NCBI RefSeq assembly: GCF_045920555.1
Contig: NZ_CP174509.1
Coordinates: 4,030,001-4,094,000, forward strand
Origin: Pseudalkalibacillus sp045920555
Lineage (GTDB): Bacteria > Bacillota > Bacilli > Bacillales > Fictibacillaceae
Direction of reading: 5' to 3'
DNA: 64,000 nucleotides
The position numbers and the translations under genes are program-made. The notes under the pieces are model-generated. The model searched no databases, was not told the origin of the DNA, and was given only the letters and a program-made list of their open reading frames with translations. Positions within the stretch are counted from its first letter, which is position 1. Every line of letters begins with the position of its first letter. Positions 1 to 9,123 of the stretch are shown piece by piece.

Positions 1-201
1 CTCTTCCTCAGATTGATCCGCACACCTGTATTCACCCGTTAAGCAGAGATGGCCTTTGATACAAATCTGATCATCCACCTCTTCAACCGTAACTTCCGGA
101 TTCAAATCTACCGTGTAAAATTCCTCAACCTCCTGTCCCTTATTGAGCCATACTGATTCCTCTATTGAAAACTCTAACTTAGACTGATTGCGCTCCGTCA
201 A
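1..201 (-). CDS. spoVID: SpoVID, spore coat assembly protein (N-terminal part only)
   Basis: The frame is open from a TTG at 199-201 to the window edge (67 codons), behind a GAGAGGGGGAG ribosome site. The visible protein begins MTERNQSKLEFSIEESVWLN and continues with KGQEVEE and a CLTGEYR-type motif, closely resembling the start of B. subtilis SpoVID, which organises the coat around the forespore. Position supports this: spoVID lies next to hemL in B. subtilis. The C-terminal LysM region expected for the family is outside the window. In the mother cell this gene is normally under SigE; I see only a poor SigE-like sequence upstream near 225-260 and do not claim it. Confidence 0.85.
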   Translation of the reverse strand, partial: MTERNQSKLEFSIEESVWLNKGQEVEEFYTVDLNPEVTVEEVDDQICIKGHLCLTGEYRCADQSEEE

Positions 202-432
202 AGCAAGCTCCCCCTCTCAACACAATTATTCCTATACAATACAGGTGTATGTCTGAGCCAAGATTTTATACCTAAAAATGAAATGGAGAAGCGTGATTGG
301 AAAGATTTGTCCCTTTGATTTTTCAATTAAGTGAATAGGTGAAAAAGGAGGAACTCATGAGAGCTTAAGAAACCCTTGATTGCTAGTCTCTTAAATCTAT
401 TGACATGGACAGGAATGCGAAAATTCCAGGGG
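202..432. other. Intergenic gap spoVID/hemL with an orphan ribosome site
   Basis: No gene is supported here. An inverted repeat ATACA-GG-TGTAT lies at about 240-251 in the spoVID leader. On the plus strand a very good Shine-Dalgarno (AAAGGAGGAACTC) precedes an ATG at 358 that is stopped after three codons (ATG AGA GCT TAA). It looks like the dead start of a lost gene or a chance match. Confidence 0.4.
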
Positions 433-470
433 AAAAAAGCAGGCAAGATATCACGGATATCCTGCCTGCT
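433..470 (-). terminator. Rho-independent terminator of the hem operon
   Basis: AGCAGGC and GCCTGCT arms with inner GATATC/GATATC pairing form a long hairpin. Read on the minus strand it is followed by a run of six T (plus-strand A at 433-438). It lies just after the hemL stop. Confidence 0.85.
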
Positions 471-483
471 GTATTTTTAGTAT

Positions 484-1791
484 TTACTTTTTCAGAAATT
501 CCGCGACTGCTTTAAAGGCATTTTCGCTTGCTTGAATCGTACGTTCGATATCTTTATCTGAGTGTTTTGTAGATAAGAATAAACCCTCATACTGCGAAGG
601 AGGAATCGAGATACCTTGATTGATCATCGACTTAAAGTAGACGGTGAATGCTTCAAGATCCGATGAACTAGCTGTTTCATAGTTGATGACTTCATTGTCA
701 GTGAAGAACAGTCCTATCATTGAACCAGCACGGTTGATATGATGTGGAATTCCGTATTTTTTTGCAGTTTCTGAAAGACCCTGTTCTAGACGATCTGCTT
801 TTTTTCCAAATTCGGTATAAGAGTCTTCTGTCAATTGACGTAGAGTTTCGTAGCCGGCAGTCATCGCCAATGGATTTCCTGATAGCGTTCCAGCCTGGTA
901 GATCGGTCCGCTGGGTGCAATTTGATCCATAATTTCTTTTTTACCTCCATACGCTCCAACTGGAAGACCGCCACCAATTACCTTTCCGAGGCAGGTCAAA
1001 TCAGGTGTCACATCAAAATGGCCTTGCGCACATTGATAACCGACACGGAATCCAGTCATCACTTCATCAAAAATCAATAGGGTTCCGTGGTCCGTGGTGA
1101 TTTCTCGTAAGAATTCCAAGAAACCATCTTTAGGAGGAACAACGCCCATATTCCCTGCTACAGGTTCAACGATAACCCCAGCGATATCATCACCGTATTG
1201 CTCAAAAGCATATCTTACGCTTTCTTGATCATTGTAAGGGACTGTAATCGTATTCTGTGCAATCGACTCAGGTACACCCGGGCTATCCGGCAATCCGAGT
1301 GTTGCTACTCCAGAGCCAGCCTTGATGAGGAGGGAATCTCCATGGCCATGGTAACAGCCTTCAAATTTCAAAATTTTATTTCGACCTGTATAGCCGCGTG
1401 CAAGACGTAGGGCACTCATCGTCGCTTCGGTTCCTGAGTTCACCATTCTTACTACGTCAATAGATGGAACCCGTTCAATCACCAATTCAGCCAATTTCGT
1501 CTCCATTTCATGTGGAGCACCGAAGCTCGTTCCTAACTCAGTCGCTTTTTTCAATGCTTCCACAACATGATCGTCGGCATGACCGAGGATCAAAGGTCCC
1601 CAGCTCAACACATAATCGATGTATTCATTATCATCCAAGTCATAGATTTTCGAACCTTTTCCGCGTTTCATATAAATTGGATCCATATCAACAGACTTGA
1701 AGGCACGAACCGGACTGTTCACTCCTCCTGGCATAAGTGGTGTCGCTTTAGAAAATGCTTCCTTTGATTTTTCGAATGTACGATTATTCAT
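484..1791 (-). CDS. hemL: Glutamate-1-semialdehyde 2,1-aminomutase
   Basis: This PLP enzyme converts glutamate-1-semialdehyde to 5-aminolevulinate, the second step of the C5 route to haem started by HemA of the same operon. It has 435 residues, the usual length. Visible family marks are NSGTEATMSALRLARG, the CYHGHGDSLL loop, the IFDEVMTGFRVG stretch with the Asp contacting PLP, and LGKVIGGGLPVGAYGG, whose lysine (about residue 268) should form the Schiff base. It is the last gene of hemAXCDBL, about 20 bp after hemB, followed by a strong terminator. B. subtilis has a second paralogue (GsaB) elsewhere; the operon position makes this one HemL. Confidence 0.96.
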   Translation of the reverse strand: MNNRTFEKSKEAFSKATPLMPGGVNSPVRAFKSVDMDPIYMKRGKGSKIYDLDDNEYIDYVLSWGPLILGHADDHVVEALKKATELGTSFGAPHEMETKLAELVIERVPSIDVVRMVNSGTEATMSALRLARGYTGRNKILKFEGCYHGHGDSLLIKAGSGVATLGLPDSPGVPESIAQNTITVPYNDQESVRYAFEQYGDDIAGVIVEPVAGNMGVVPPKDGFLEFLREITTDHGTLLIFDEVMTGFRVGYQCAQGHFDVTPDLTCLGKVIGGGLPVGAYGGKKEIMDQIAPSGPIYQAGTLSGNPLAMTAGYETLRQLTEDSYTEFGKKADRLEQGLSETAKKYGIPHHINRAGSMIGLFFTDNEVINYETASSSDLEAFTVYFKSMINQGISIPPSQYEGLFLSTKHSDKDIERTIQASENAFKAVAEFLKK

Positions 1792-1811
1792 CTTAACACC
1801 CTTCCTATCAA

Positions 1812-2789
1812 TTATCTTTCATCAATGTATCGCGCTGCGTCTTTTGCAAAATAGGTGATGATCAAGTCTGCGCCTGCCCGCTTCATTCCTGTAAGTTTTT
1901 CAAGTACAATTTCTTTTTCATCGATCCAGCCATTTTGTGAAGCTGCTTTGATCATCGAGTACTCACCGCTGACATTGTAAGCTACAAGAGGAAGCGGGAA
2001 ACGATCCTTCAATTCTCTTAGAATATCGAGATATGCGAGGGCTGGCTTGACCATTAAAAAGTCTGCCCCTTCTTCATAATCCGATTGAGCTTCGCGTATC
2101 GCTTCGAGACGATTAGACGGGTCCATCTGATAGGTTTTACGGTCACCGAACTGTGGTGAACTATGTGCAGCATCACGGAATGGACCGTAGAATGAAGACG
2201 CATATTTGACTGCATAGGACATGATCGGGATATCTTCAAAGCCGGCTTCATCTAGTCCTGCACGTATGGCTGCCACGAAACCATCCATCATATTGGAGGG
2301 TGCAATGATATCCGCTCCAGCCCTGGCTTGTGAAATCGCTGTCTGTGTCAACAATTCTAACGACTGGTCATTCAATACATCACCCTCATGGATGACACCG
2401 CAATGGCCGTGATCTGTGTACTGACAGAGGCATGTATCTGCAATCACTGTCAATGAAGGACCGTTTTCCTTGATAAAAGCGATGGAGCGTTGTACGATTC
2501 CATTTGCTTCGTAAGCAGAAGTACCACGTTCATCTTTGTGCTTTGGTACCCCGAAAACGATAACGGATTGAAGACCCACGCCTGTAATCTCATCGAGTTC
2601 TTCGTGGAGACGATCCAAGGAATAATGGAAAACGCCAGGCATTGAACTGACCTCTTCTTTCACCCCTTCACCTTCTACAATAAATAGCGGGTAAATCATA
2701 TCTTCTTTTCGTAAAAATGTTTCGCGTACAAGTGAACGCATACTTGCTGTCCTTCTTAATCGGCGATGTCGTTGAAAAGCATTGTTCAT
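1812..2789 (-). CDS. hemB: Porphobilinogen synthase (delta-aminolevulinic acid dehydratase)
   Basis: It condenses two 5-aminolevulinate molecules to porphobilinogen in the cytoplasm. The 325 residues match the family. Two active-site lysine regions are visible: MSYAVKYASSFYGPFRDA (about residue 195) and FLMVKPALAYLD (about 248). The cysteine-containing metal stretch reads ADTCLCQYTDHGHCG, typical of zinc-type enzymes. Its ATG overlaps the hemD stop by four bases (ATGA), so the two are translationally coupled. No unusual features. Confidence 0.97.
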   Translation of the reverse strand: MNNAFQRHRRLRRTASMRSLVRETFLRKEDMIYPLFIVEGEGVKEEVSSMPGVFHYSLDRLHEELDEITGVGLQSVIVFGVPKHKDERGTSAYEANGIVQRSIAFIKENGPSLTVIADTCLCQYTDHGHCGVIHEGDVLNDQSLELLTQTAISQARAGADIIAPSNMMDGFVAAIRAGLDEAGFEDIPIMSYAVKYASSFYGPFRDAAHSSPQFGDRKTYQMDPSNRLEAIREAQSDYEEGADFLMVKPALAYLDILRELKDRFPLPLVAYNVSGEYSMIKAASQNGWIDEKEIVLEKLTGMKRAGADLIITYFAKDAARYIDER

Positions 2790-3574
2790 CGTCGTTCCTC
2801 CTTTTCCAAATAAGACTCGATCGAAGCAACCAAGCCTTCAGTTGTATATTCGTCTGCGACAATATCTGCAGTTACTCCATATCCTTTAAGTGTTTCAGCT
2901 GTAATCGGTCCGATACAAGCCCATATCCAATCCTTCAGGATGACCTTTTCTTCTGCCAATCGAAAGAAAAAATGAACGGTTGATGAACTAGTGAAAGTAA
3001 GTATATCAATATCATTACTTCTTAACGTCTGTTGTAAATCTTCTCGAATATCAAAATTCGGCACGGTTTCATAGGCGATGACGGCTTCGACGTTCCTTCC
3101 CGCTTCACCCAGTTTATCAATAATGATGCTTCGAGCTAGATTCCCATGTGGAAGCAAGATTCGGTCCTCATTTTTCGTATGATTGATGAATTCATCTATA
3201 AAAATCTCTGCTACAAATTTTGAAGGAACAAAGTCGACCTCTATGCCGAACCTTTCTAAAAGCTCCACGGTTTTCTTCCCTATCGCCGCTATTTTCAGTG
3301 TGTGCAGAAGATCAAACGAACGTCCTTCTTTCTCAATTTGATTCATGAAAAACCGGACCGTGTTCTGACTTGTAAAAACGACCCACTGGAATTGTTCAAT
3401 CTCGTGGATCGCTCTTCTTAATGCTGTATTATCATCTGGAGTCTGAAAAGTAAGAAGGGGAATCACGACAGCCTCCCCTCCTCTTTGTTCAATTGAATGG
3501 ACAAGCGGAAGAGCCTGTTCTTCAGATCTTGTTATCAATATTTTATGACCTGAATACGGCAATGCTTTATCCAT
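2786..3574 (-). CDS. hemD: Uroporphyrinogen-III synthase
   Basis: It cyclises hydroxymethylbilane with inversion of ring D to give uroporphyrinogen III, acting directly on the HemC product. The sequence is poorly conserved, as is normal for HemD: 262 residues, an N-terminal ILITRSEEQALPL start, a VVFTSQNTVRFF segment, and a TFTSSSTVHFFF segment followed by ACIGPITAETLKGYG, which are the usual recognisable parts. The start overlaps the hemC stop by one base and the end overlaps the hemB start by four, so hemC, hemD and hemB form a tightly coupled run. Confidence 0.93.
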   Translation of the reverse strand: MDKALPYSGHKILITRSEEQALPLVHSIEQRGGEAVVIPLLTFQTPDDNTALRRAIHEIEQFQWVVFTSQNTVRFFMNQIEKEGRSFDLLHTLKIAAIGKKTVELLERFGIEVDFVPSKFVAEIFIDEFINHTKNEDRILLPHGNLARSIIIDKLGEAGRNVEAVIAYETVPNFDIREDLQQTLRSNDIDILTFTSSSTVHFFFRLAEEKVILKDWIWACIGPITAETLKGYGVTADIVADEYTTEGLVASIESYLEKEERR

Positions 3575-4509
3575 TACTGATCAAGCTCCTTTTTTACTTG
3601 ATCTAAAATATCCTTGGCACCCCGTTCACCGAGTCTCTTAGCTAGGTCGACGCCGATTTCTTCCGGATTGATGCCTTGAATGGTATCTTTAATGATCGTT
3701 TTTCCCTCTGGTGTTGAAACGAACCCTGTCAGGGTAATGGCTCTTGAGTCCTGTTCCAGTTCTGCAAGTCCGCCGATCGGTACCTGGCATCCACCTTCAA
3801 GTGTACGTAAGAACGCTCTCTCAGCACGAACTGTATCGAAGGTATCAGGACAATTGATTTTTTCCAACCAATCTTTCAATTCGTGATCACTTTCTCGGCA
3901 TTCGATGGCAAGAGAACCTTGCCCGACAGCAGGGATACAAACATCCTTTTCCAAATATTCAGTGACCACGTCATCTGACCATCCCATACGCTTCAACCCA
4001 GCAGCTGCTAACACAATGGCATCGTAATCTTCATTCTGAAGCTTCGCAAGCCTTGTATCAATGTTTCCACGTATCCATTTTATAGACAGATCCGGACGTT
4101 TCGCAAGCAATTGTGCTCCTCTTCTCAAACTGCTCGTTCCTACGATTGCACCCTCTGGTAATTTTTCAAAAGGAACATGATTCTCTGAAATGAGAGCATC
4201 GCGATAATCCTCCCTCGGTGGCGTGCAAGCTAATTCAAGTCCTTCCGGAAGAACGGATGGCATGTCTTTCATACTGTGGACAGCGAAATCAATCTCTTTA
4301 TCCATCATCGCTTGTTCAATTTCCTTGACGAATAGACCTTTCCCTCCGACTTTTGAAAGGGTGACGTTCAAGATCTGATCTCCCTTTGTTACAATCTCTT
4401 TGATTTTAAACTCGAATGGTGCCCCCGCTTTTTTCAATTGATCGATTACCCAACGTGTTTGGGTGAGAGCAAGTTTACTTCTTCGAGAACCGATGACGAT
4501 CTTGCGCAT
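3574..4509 (-). CDS. hemC: Hydroxymethylbilane synthase (porphobilinogen deaminase)
   Basis: It polymerises four porphobilinogens into hydroxymethylbilane on a covalently bound dipyrromethane cofactor. The 311 residues fit. The cofactor-binding cysteine is in LEGGCQVPIGG (about residue 241). IGSRRSKLALTQT at the N-terminus, HSMKDMPS and GTSSLRRGAQL, with basic residues for substrate carboxylates, are all present. It is followed by hemD with a one-base overlap. A 98-bp gap with two short repeats separates it from hemX. Confidence 0.97.
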   Translation of the reverse strand: MRKIVIGSRRSKLALTQTRWVIDQLKKAGAPFEFKIKEIVTKGDQILNVTLSKVGGKGLFVKEIEQAMMDKEIDFAVHSMKDMPSVLPEGLELACTPPREDYRDALISENHVPFEKLPEGAIVGTSSLRRGAQLLAKRPDLSIKWIRGNIDTRLAKLQNEDYDAIVLAAAGLKRMGWSDDVVTEYLEKDVCIPAVGQGSLAIECRESDHELKDWLEKINCPDTFDTVRAERAFLRTLEGGCQVPIGGLAELEQDSRAITLTGFVSTPEGKTIIKDTIQGINPEEIGVDLAKRLGERGAKDILDQVKKELDQ

Positions 4510-4539
4510 AATTGACCTCCAGACATAGATTCAAATTTC

Positions 4540-4609
4540 TGACGGTGCCAGGCATGGCAGTTTGGCCCTTGTGCATCAAGCGTTTCAGAAAAGTGTCAGG
4601 CACTTTTCT
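4540..4609 (-). repeat. Short CAGGCA hairpin repeats between hemX and hemC
   Basis: Two related motifs, GTGCCAGGCA (about 4544) and GTGTCAGGCAC (4593-4603), lie 50 bp apart. The second is the loop side of a 9-bp perfect hairpin (AGAAAAGTG TCAGG CACTTTTCT, 4587-4609) that overlaps the hemX stop codon. There is no T run after it, so it looks like an mRNA stem inside the operon, not a terminator. Confidence 0.5.
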
Positions 4610-5435
4610 AGTACCATAGATGAAACTCCGTAAGCGTGGCAGCTAAAAAGTAATTGATAAGGATGATGAGAAGACCGGCGACATTCCAATAGGCCAGCTG
4701 CCTCCCGTACGCCTCTTTCCCTACCTTCAGATACAAATAGATTCCGTATACGGATAAAACAATAAACGAACTGATCACTTTTGCATCGACTAAGATCGCT
4801 AGTGTCATGTATACTTTATACCCATAAATCAAGCCTAATACCAGGCTAAGAAATAGGATCGGGACACCGATCATATTCAATATGAAAGGCAACCTTTCAA
4901 GACGTGTAAGACTTTCGAAACGCCATAACCGTTTCCCCACTTTTTTCTTTTTCAACATGTTGTATTGCACCAGATACATGATCGATAGAATACTTGAAAC
5001 CGTGAAAGCGCCATACGCTATGAATGCCATTGTAATATGTATGATCGCTAATTCGTTGATCAGTTGATTTGAAAATGCTTCAGAAACCTGATTGTTCGGA
5101 GCAAACCAACTGACAGCCATGAGAATGAATCCGATGATATTCGTAAAAAACACGAAGAAATGTACTCTGAAAAACCAGTTGATCAAAAGTGAAAGCGTTA
5201 CAATAACCCAGGAATAAAAAAATAACCCTTCCGTAGGCGTGAGTATCGGAAAACGGTTGGCTTCAAAAATCCGTAATATTAAAACGAATGATTGCAATAC
5301 CCAGACAATAGAAAGCAACCAGAAGGCAATTCGGTTCGCCTTCCGGTTGTTTTGCAGGAAATCCATGAAATATCCTAATACACTGAGTGCGTATAAAATG
5401 ATTGTTATATCGTAAACCCACCTGATACTACTCAC
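4608..5435 (-). CDS. hemX: HemX, membrane protein of the haem operon (CcsA-like fold)
   Basis: A 275-residue integral membrane protein with about eight hydrophobic segments, including a WFLSIVW-type helix near residue 40 and LIYGYKVYMTLAILVDAKVI near 210. Length and operon place match B. subtilis HemX (276 residues), a cytochrome c assembly-type protein that lowers the level of HemA protein. The start is a GTG at 5435 behind GGAGAGGAG. It lies 27 bp after hemA. Its stop lies in a hairpin, which could set the level of the downstream genes. Confidence 0.92.
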   Translation of the reverse strand: MSSIRWVYDITIILYALSVLGYFMDFLQNNRKANRIAFWLLSIVWVLQSFVLILRIFEANRFPILTPTEGLFFYSWVIVTLSLLINWFFRVHFFVFFTNIIGFILMAVSWFAPNNQVSEAFSNQLINELAIIHITMAFIAYGAFTVSSILSIMYLVQYNMLKKKKVGKRLWRFESLTRLERLPFILNMIGVPILFLSLVLGLIYGYKVYMTLAILVDAKVISSFIVLSVYGIYLYLKVGKEAYGRQLAYWNVAGLLIILINYFLAATLTEFHLWY

Positions 5436-5462
5436 GATACAACTCCTCTCCTGGGAGCAAGA

Positions 5463-6833
5463 CTAATTTGTCGCTGGGTTGGAGATAGTTTGAAATGACT
5501 TCTCTCCTTCTGCCTCAGGCAACTTTTGTTCGCGAGCAAGACGCTCCTCTTTTAATACATGTTCCAACTCTTCTTCAATTCCGAACAGCTGTGTGAAAAG
5601 CTCCAGTTGCTTATTGGAATCAGGTTCAGCTGCCAACTCTTTCACGCGCGTGATCGGATCACGAAGCAGTTGGTTGATGATGCTTTTTGTATGTTTACTT
5701 AGTACTTTCCGTTCACGATCCGTGAGATCAGGCATTTTGCGTTCGATGCTTTTCATCGTTTCAGCCTGAATGGAAAGTGCCTTTTGTCTTAATGCCGTGA
5801 TGACAGGAACTACTCCGAGGGTATTGATCCAGTTTAAAAATGCAAGCAGTTCTTCTTCAATAAGGACACGGATCTTAGCAGCTTCTTCTTGTCGCTCAGC
5901 TAAGTTCGCCTCGACGATTCCTTCTAGGTCATCAATGTCATATAAGAAGACACCTTCAAGGTCTTGCAAATCTGGAGATAGGTCTCTAGGTACCGCGATG
6001 TCCATCATGAACAACGGTCTCCCTTTACGTTTCTTCAAAACTGGTGCAACGTTGGCCTTCGAAAGTACGAACTCAGTTGAACCAGTAGAACTGATCACAA
6101 TATCCGCTTTCTTCAACGAAGATTCCAGCTCTTCCATAGTAGAAGCTTGTCCATTAAAACGGGCTGCTACTTCCTGAGCTTTTGAATATGTCCGATTAAG
6201 AACGGTAATTTGATCGACTCCGTTACTGCATAGGTGTTTTGCAGTTAGTTCACCCATCTTTCCGGCACCGATGATCAATACATTCTTTCCCTCAAGTCCA
6301 TCGAATATTTTTTTAGCTAGTTCGACTGCAGCATAGCTCACAGAAACTGCATTCTCTCCGATTTCAGTTTCGGAATGAGAGCGCTTTGCCAATGTGATCG
6401 CCTTTTTGAACAGCTCGTTGAACACAGTACCAGTTGTCCCGATTTGTTGTGCAGTGAAAAAGCTTGAACGCACTTGTCCAAGGATTTGGGTTTCACCTAG
6501 AATCATCGAGTCCAGTCCGCAAACAACCTTGAATAGATGCTCGATGGCATCCTCACGTTCACGAATTTGTAAATATGGGTTCAACAAGTCCTTATCTAAT
6601 GAAAACCAATTCGCTAAGAATGATTTAATATAATATCGCCCTGTATGCAACTGATCAGCGACGGCGTAAATTTCAGTACGGTTGCAGGTCGATACGATTA
6701 CACATTCCAGTATGCTTTTCGTGTTTCTAAGTGACTGCAAAGCCAGCTCCATTTCGCCAGGTTGAAAAGATACCTTTTCACGTATTTCAACCGGAGCTGT
6801 CTTATGATTCAGCCCAACTTTTAAAATGTGCAT
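5463..6833 (-). CDS. hemA: Glutamyl-tRNA reductase
   Basis: First committed enzyme of C5 haem synthesis: reduces glutamyl-tRNA(Glu) to glutamate-1-semialdehyde with NADPH. It has 456 residues. The catalytic cysteine is in IVSTCNRTEIYAV (about residue 50); GLDSMILGETQILGQV is the substrate-domain signature; GAGKMGELTAKHL is the Rossmann glycine loop (about residue 190). The C-terminal dimerisation helix and a charged tail follow. It is the promoter-proximal gene of hemAXCDBL, with ATG behind CAGGGGGTGA. No PerR-type palindrome was found upstream, although B. subtilis hemA is in the PerR regulon. Confidence 0.97.
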   Translation of the reverse strand: MHILKVGLNHKTAPVEIREKVSFQPGEMELALQSLRNTKSILECVIVSTCNRTEIYAVADQLHTGRYYIKSFLANWFSLDKDLLNPYLQIREREDAIEHLFKVVCGLDSMILGETQILGQVRSSFFTAQQIGTTGTVFNELFKKAITLAKRSHSETEIGENAVSVSYAAVELAKKIFDGLEGKNVLIIGAGKMGELTAKHLCSNGVDQITVLNRTYSKAQEVAARFNGQASTMEELESSLKKADIVISSTGSTEFVLSKANVAPVLKKRKGRPLFMMDIAVPRDLSPDLQDLEGVFLYDIDDLEGIVEANLAERQEEAAKIRVLIEEELLAFLNWINTLGVVPVITALRQKALSIQAETMKSIERKMPDLTDRERKVLSKHTKSIINQLLRDPITRVKELAAEPDSNKQLELFTQLFGIEEELEHVLKEERLAREQKLPEAEGEKSFQTISNPATN

Positions 6834-6886
6834 CGTTCGTCACCCCCTGTATTTATGTAAATAGAGATAAATAAATTCCCAATAGC

Positions 6887-6895
6887 ATTATAGCA
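6887..6895 (-). promoter_or_regulatory. Probable extended -10 promoter of the hem operon
   Basis: The minus strand reads TGCTATAAT, a perfect extended -10, about 50 bases before the hemA ATG. No good -35 lies 17 bases further up, which is tolerable for an extended -10 promoter. Confidence 0.5.
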
Positions 6896-7100
6896 TGTAC
6901 AGTCCAGCATTATTCGAAACAAATGTGAACAGTGTTTGAAAGTCTTATGGTATGATTTTTAGTAGATAAAATTAGTATACCCTTAAAACCAAAATTTAGT
7001 ATTTCATAGTATTATCAAGGCTTCGTACACATCTAATGTACCAAATTTCCAAGATTTTCGCAAAAGAACAGCAAGATGTAAGCTCTGTGAGGAGGAGATT

Positions 7101-7565
7101 ATGAAACAAGGTATTTTTCCAGGAACATTGATCGCAGGTTTGGGTGTCTATTTTTTATCAAAGCAATGGTCTGTTCCATTTATTAGTGAAGTTGATGCCT
7201 TACCTGCATTCTTATTGATCATCGGAATAGGGTTCCTTTTACAAAAGAATGAACCTTACGCTCTGTTTTCCGGTGTGGTCATTTGCGGGATCGCAGTCCA
7301 TTACTATGCAAGCGGGAATATCACAAATTGGCCAGCTTTATGGATCGTCTATTTCCTTAGTATCGGCATAGGATTTTTACTACAATATAACAGAACAAAG
7401 CAGAGCGGGTTATGGATCGGTGCAGCCTTGACTATCCTTTCCCTGATTGCACTGTTTTCAACCAATACAACTGGAATTATCAGTACGATCGTCAATTATA
7501 CTGAACAATTTTGGGCAGTAATCCTCATTGTGATCGGGTTTTATTTGATGAAACGAAACAAGTGA
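7101..7565 (+). CDS. Small four- to five-helix membrane protein (LiaI/LiaF-like transmembrane region)
   Basis: A 154-residue hydrophobic protein, divergent from hemA and preceded by GAGGAGGAG. It consists almost only of membrane segments, with the repeated phrase IIGIGFLLQ (about residue 50) and LSIGIGFLLQ (about 95), which suggests an internal duplication. This pattern is seen in the transmembrane region shared by LiaI/LiaF-type proteins (DUF5668-like). B. subtilis has a membrane protein gene (ysxD) at the same place between hemA and engB and this may be its counterpart, but I cannot show that. Function unknown. It converges on the ABC transporter gene with a shared terminator. Confidence 0.7.
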   Translation: MKQGIFPGTLIAGLGVYFLSKQWSVPFISEVDALPAFLLIIGIGFLLQKNEPYALFSGVVICGIAVHYYASGNITNWPALWIVYFLSIGIGFLLQYNRTKQSGLWIGAALTILSLIALFSTNTTGIISTIVNYTEQFWAVILIVIGFYLMKRNK

Positions 7566-7574
7566 GTATTAATT

Positions 7575-7613
7575 AAAAAAAGGTGTGACCTCTCTTCGGG
7601 TCACACCTTTTGC
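7575..7613. terminator. Bidirectional terminator between the membrane protein gene and glnQ
   Basis: AAAAGGTGTGACC and GGTCACACCTTTT form a perfect 13-bp hairpin with loop TCTCTTCG. The A and T ends give U runs in both directions. Confidence 0.9.
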
Positions 7614-7614
7614 T

Positions 7615-8355
7615 TTAGAGTATGGAACTTAAGAAATCTTTTGTACGCTGTTCTTTTGGATTGTTGAAAAGTTCTTGTGGATGGCCGCGTTCCACGATTC
7701 GTCCATCATGCATATAAAAGACCCAGTCACCTACTTCACGTGCGAAGCCCATTTCATGGGTGACGACGACCATCGTCATTCCTTCCCTCGCCAATTGTTT
7801 CATTGTTGATAAAACTTCCCCGACAAGTTCAGGGTCTAATGCAGACGTAGGCTCATCGAACAGCATGATGTCTGGCTTCATCGCTAATGCCCTTGCAATG
7901 GCGACCCGTTGTTTCTGCCCGCCAGAAAGCTTTGATGGATAGACATCCGCTTTTTCAGCCAGCCCTACTTTTTCGAGTAATTCTTTCGCTTCATTCTCAG
8001 CTTGGGATCTGTTCATCCCTTTCACCATGAGTGGTGCTTCCATGACGTTTTCAAGCACTGTTTTATGAGGAAACAGATTGAAGTGCTGGAATACCATCCC
8101 GATTCGTTCACGAACTTTATTCAAATTATCTTTATTAGGGTCAATTTCTTTTCCTTCTACGATAATTTTCCCACCGTTTTTGATTTCTAAGAAATTCAGG
8201 CATCTGAGCAGGGTACTTTTCCCTGATCCACTTGCCCCTATTAAAACGACAACGTCATTTTCTTGGACTTCCATATCAATATCTTTCAGTACATGCAGAT
8301 CACCGAAACTCTTGTTCAGCTTTTCTATTTTGATCATTTCTCGTTTTTCACTCAA
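7615..8355 (-). CDS. glnQ: Polar amino acid ABC transporter, ATP-binding protein
   Basis: A 246-residue ATPase of the HisP/GlnQ family that powers uptake through the permease encoded just before it. Walker A is GASGSGKSTLLR (about residue 38), the Q-loop is GMVFQHFNLFPH, the signature is LSGGQKQRVAIARAL, and Walker B is DIMLFDEPTSALDPE, followed by the His switch VVTHEMGF. The start is a TTG behind GGGAGTGAA. An in-frame ATG six codons later (MIKIEKL) is the alternative. It is the last gene of the three-gene operon. The symbol follows B. subtilis usage; the true substrate is not known. Confidence 0.9.
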   Translation of the reverse strand: MSEKREMIKIEKLNKSFGDLHVLKDIDMEVQENDVVVLIGASGSGKSTLLRCLNFLEIKNGGKIIVEGKEIDPNKDNLNKVRERIGMVFQHFNLFPHKTVLENVMEAPLMVKGMNRSQAENEAKELLEKVGLAEKADVYPSKLSGGQKQRVAIARALAMKPDIMLFDEPTSALDPELVGEVLSTMKQLAREGMTMVVVTHEMGFAREVGDWVFYMHDGRIVERGHPQELFNNPKEQRTKDFLSSIL

Positions 8356-8369
8356 TATTATTCACTCCC

Positions 8370-9029
8370 TTAATCACTTGCAGATAGCTTTTTCTCCATC
8401 AAGCTGACAATAGCTGTTAGTAAGAAGACAAGAATCAGATAGTAAACAGCTACGATCAATAAATAGGTCATAGAATCGAAGTTATTCGAACCAGCTGTTG
8501 TAGCAACATTGAATAACTCATACATACCGATGAAGGCTGCTAATGAGGAGTCTTTCAATCCAATGATGAACTGATTACCGAGTGGAGGCAACGCTCTTCG
8601 GAACGCTTGTGGAAGAATGATTCTACGCATCGTCAGAGCAGTCGTCATACCTAATGAACGCCCGGCTTCCATTTGACCTTTGTCGATCGATTGAATCGTA
8701 CCTCGAAAGATTTCTGCTATATAGGCACCGTTGTGAAAGGCGAGTGCTAATGTTGCCGACCAGAACCCTGAAATATTATACTCTGATAGCCCGAAATAAA
8801 AAATGAAGATTTGGACGATCAGCGGTGTTCCGCGGACAATATAAATATAAACATTTGCAATTGCTTCTAATACTTTGATCTTAGAAATCTTCAATAATGC
8901 AAAGAAAAGACCTATGAATATTGCAATTAAAATAGAAACCGCCGTTACTTGAAGGGTTAGAAGCATCCCTTTGAGAAAGACAGGATAACTATCAATGAAC
9001 GTTTCAAAAAAATGCGGAAAACTTGGCAA
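8370..9029 (-). CDS. glnP: Polar amino acid ABC transporter, permease
   Basis: A 219-residue inner-membrane subunit of the HisM/GlnP type, forming the translocation pore as a homodimer. It has five hydrophobic segments. The EAA loop that docks on the ATPase reads EAGRSLGMTTALTMRRIILP (about residue 142), preceded by AYIAEIFRGTIQS, the usual family motif. The start is a TTG (9027-9029) behind AAGGAGATG. It sits 14 bp before glnQ, while 140 bp with a strong stem-loop separate it from the binding protein gene. Confidence 0.92.
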   Translation of the reverse strand: MPSFPHFFETFIDSYPVFLKGMLLTLQVTAVSILIAIFIGLFFALLKISKIKVLEAIANVYIYIVRGTPLIVQIFIFYFGLSEYNISGFWSATLALAFHNGAYIAEIFRGTIQSIDKGQMEAGRSLGMTTALTMRRIILPQAFRRALPPLGNQFIIGLKDSSLAAFIGMYELFNVATTAGSNNFDSMTYLLIVAVYYLILVFLLTAIVSLMEKKLSASD

Positions 9030-9123
9030 GGTGTATCATCTCCTTAAAGCACCGATATCAAGTTGATATGATTAATGGATTATGGCCTTTGGAAAAGTTA
9101 TGCAATAGGAAATATAAGAAACA

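Noticed and set aside
6834..7100. PerR-type palindrome expected before hemA
   Set aside because: No TTATAATNATTATAA-like sequence was found; only an extended -10.
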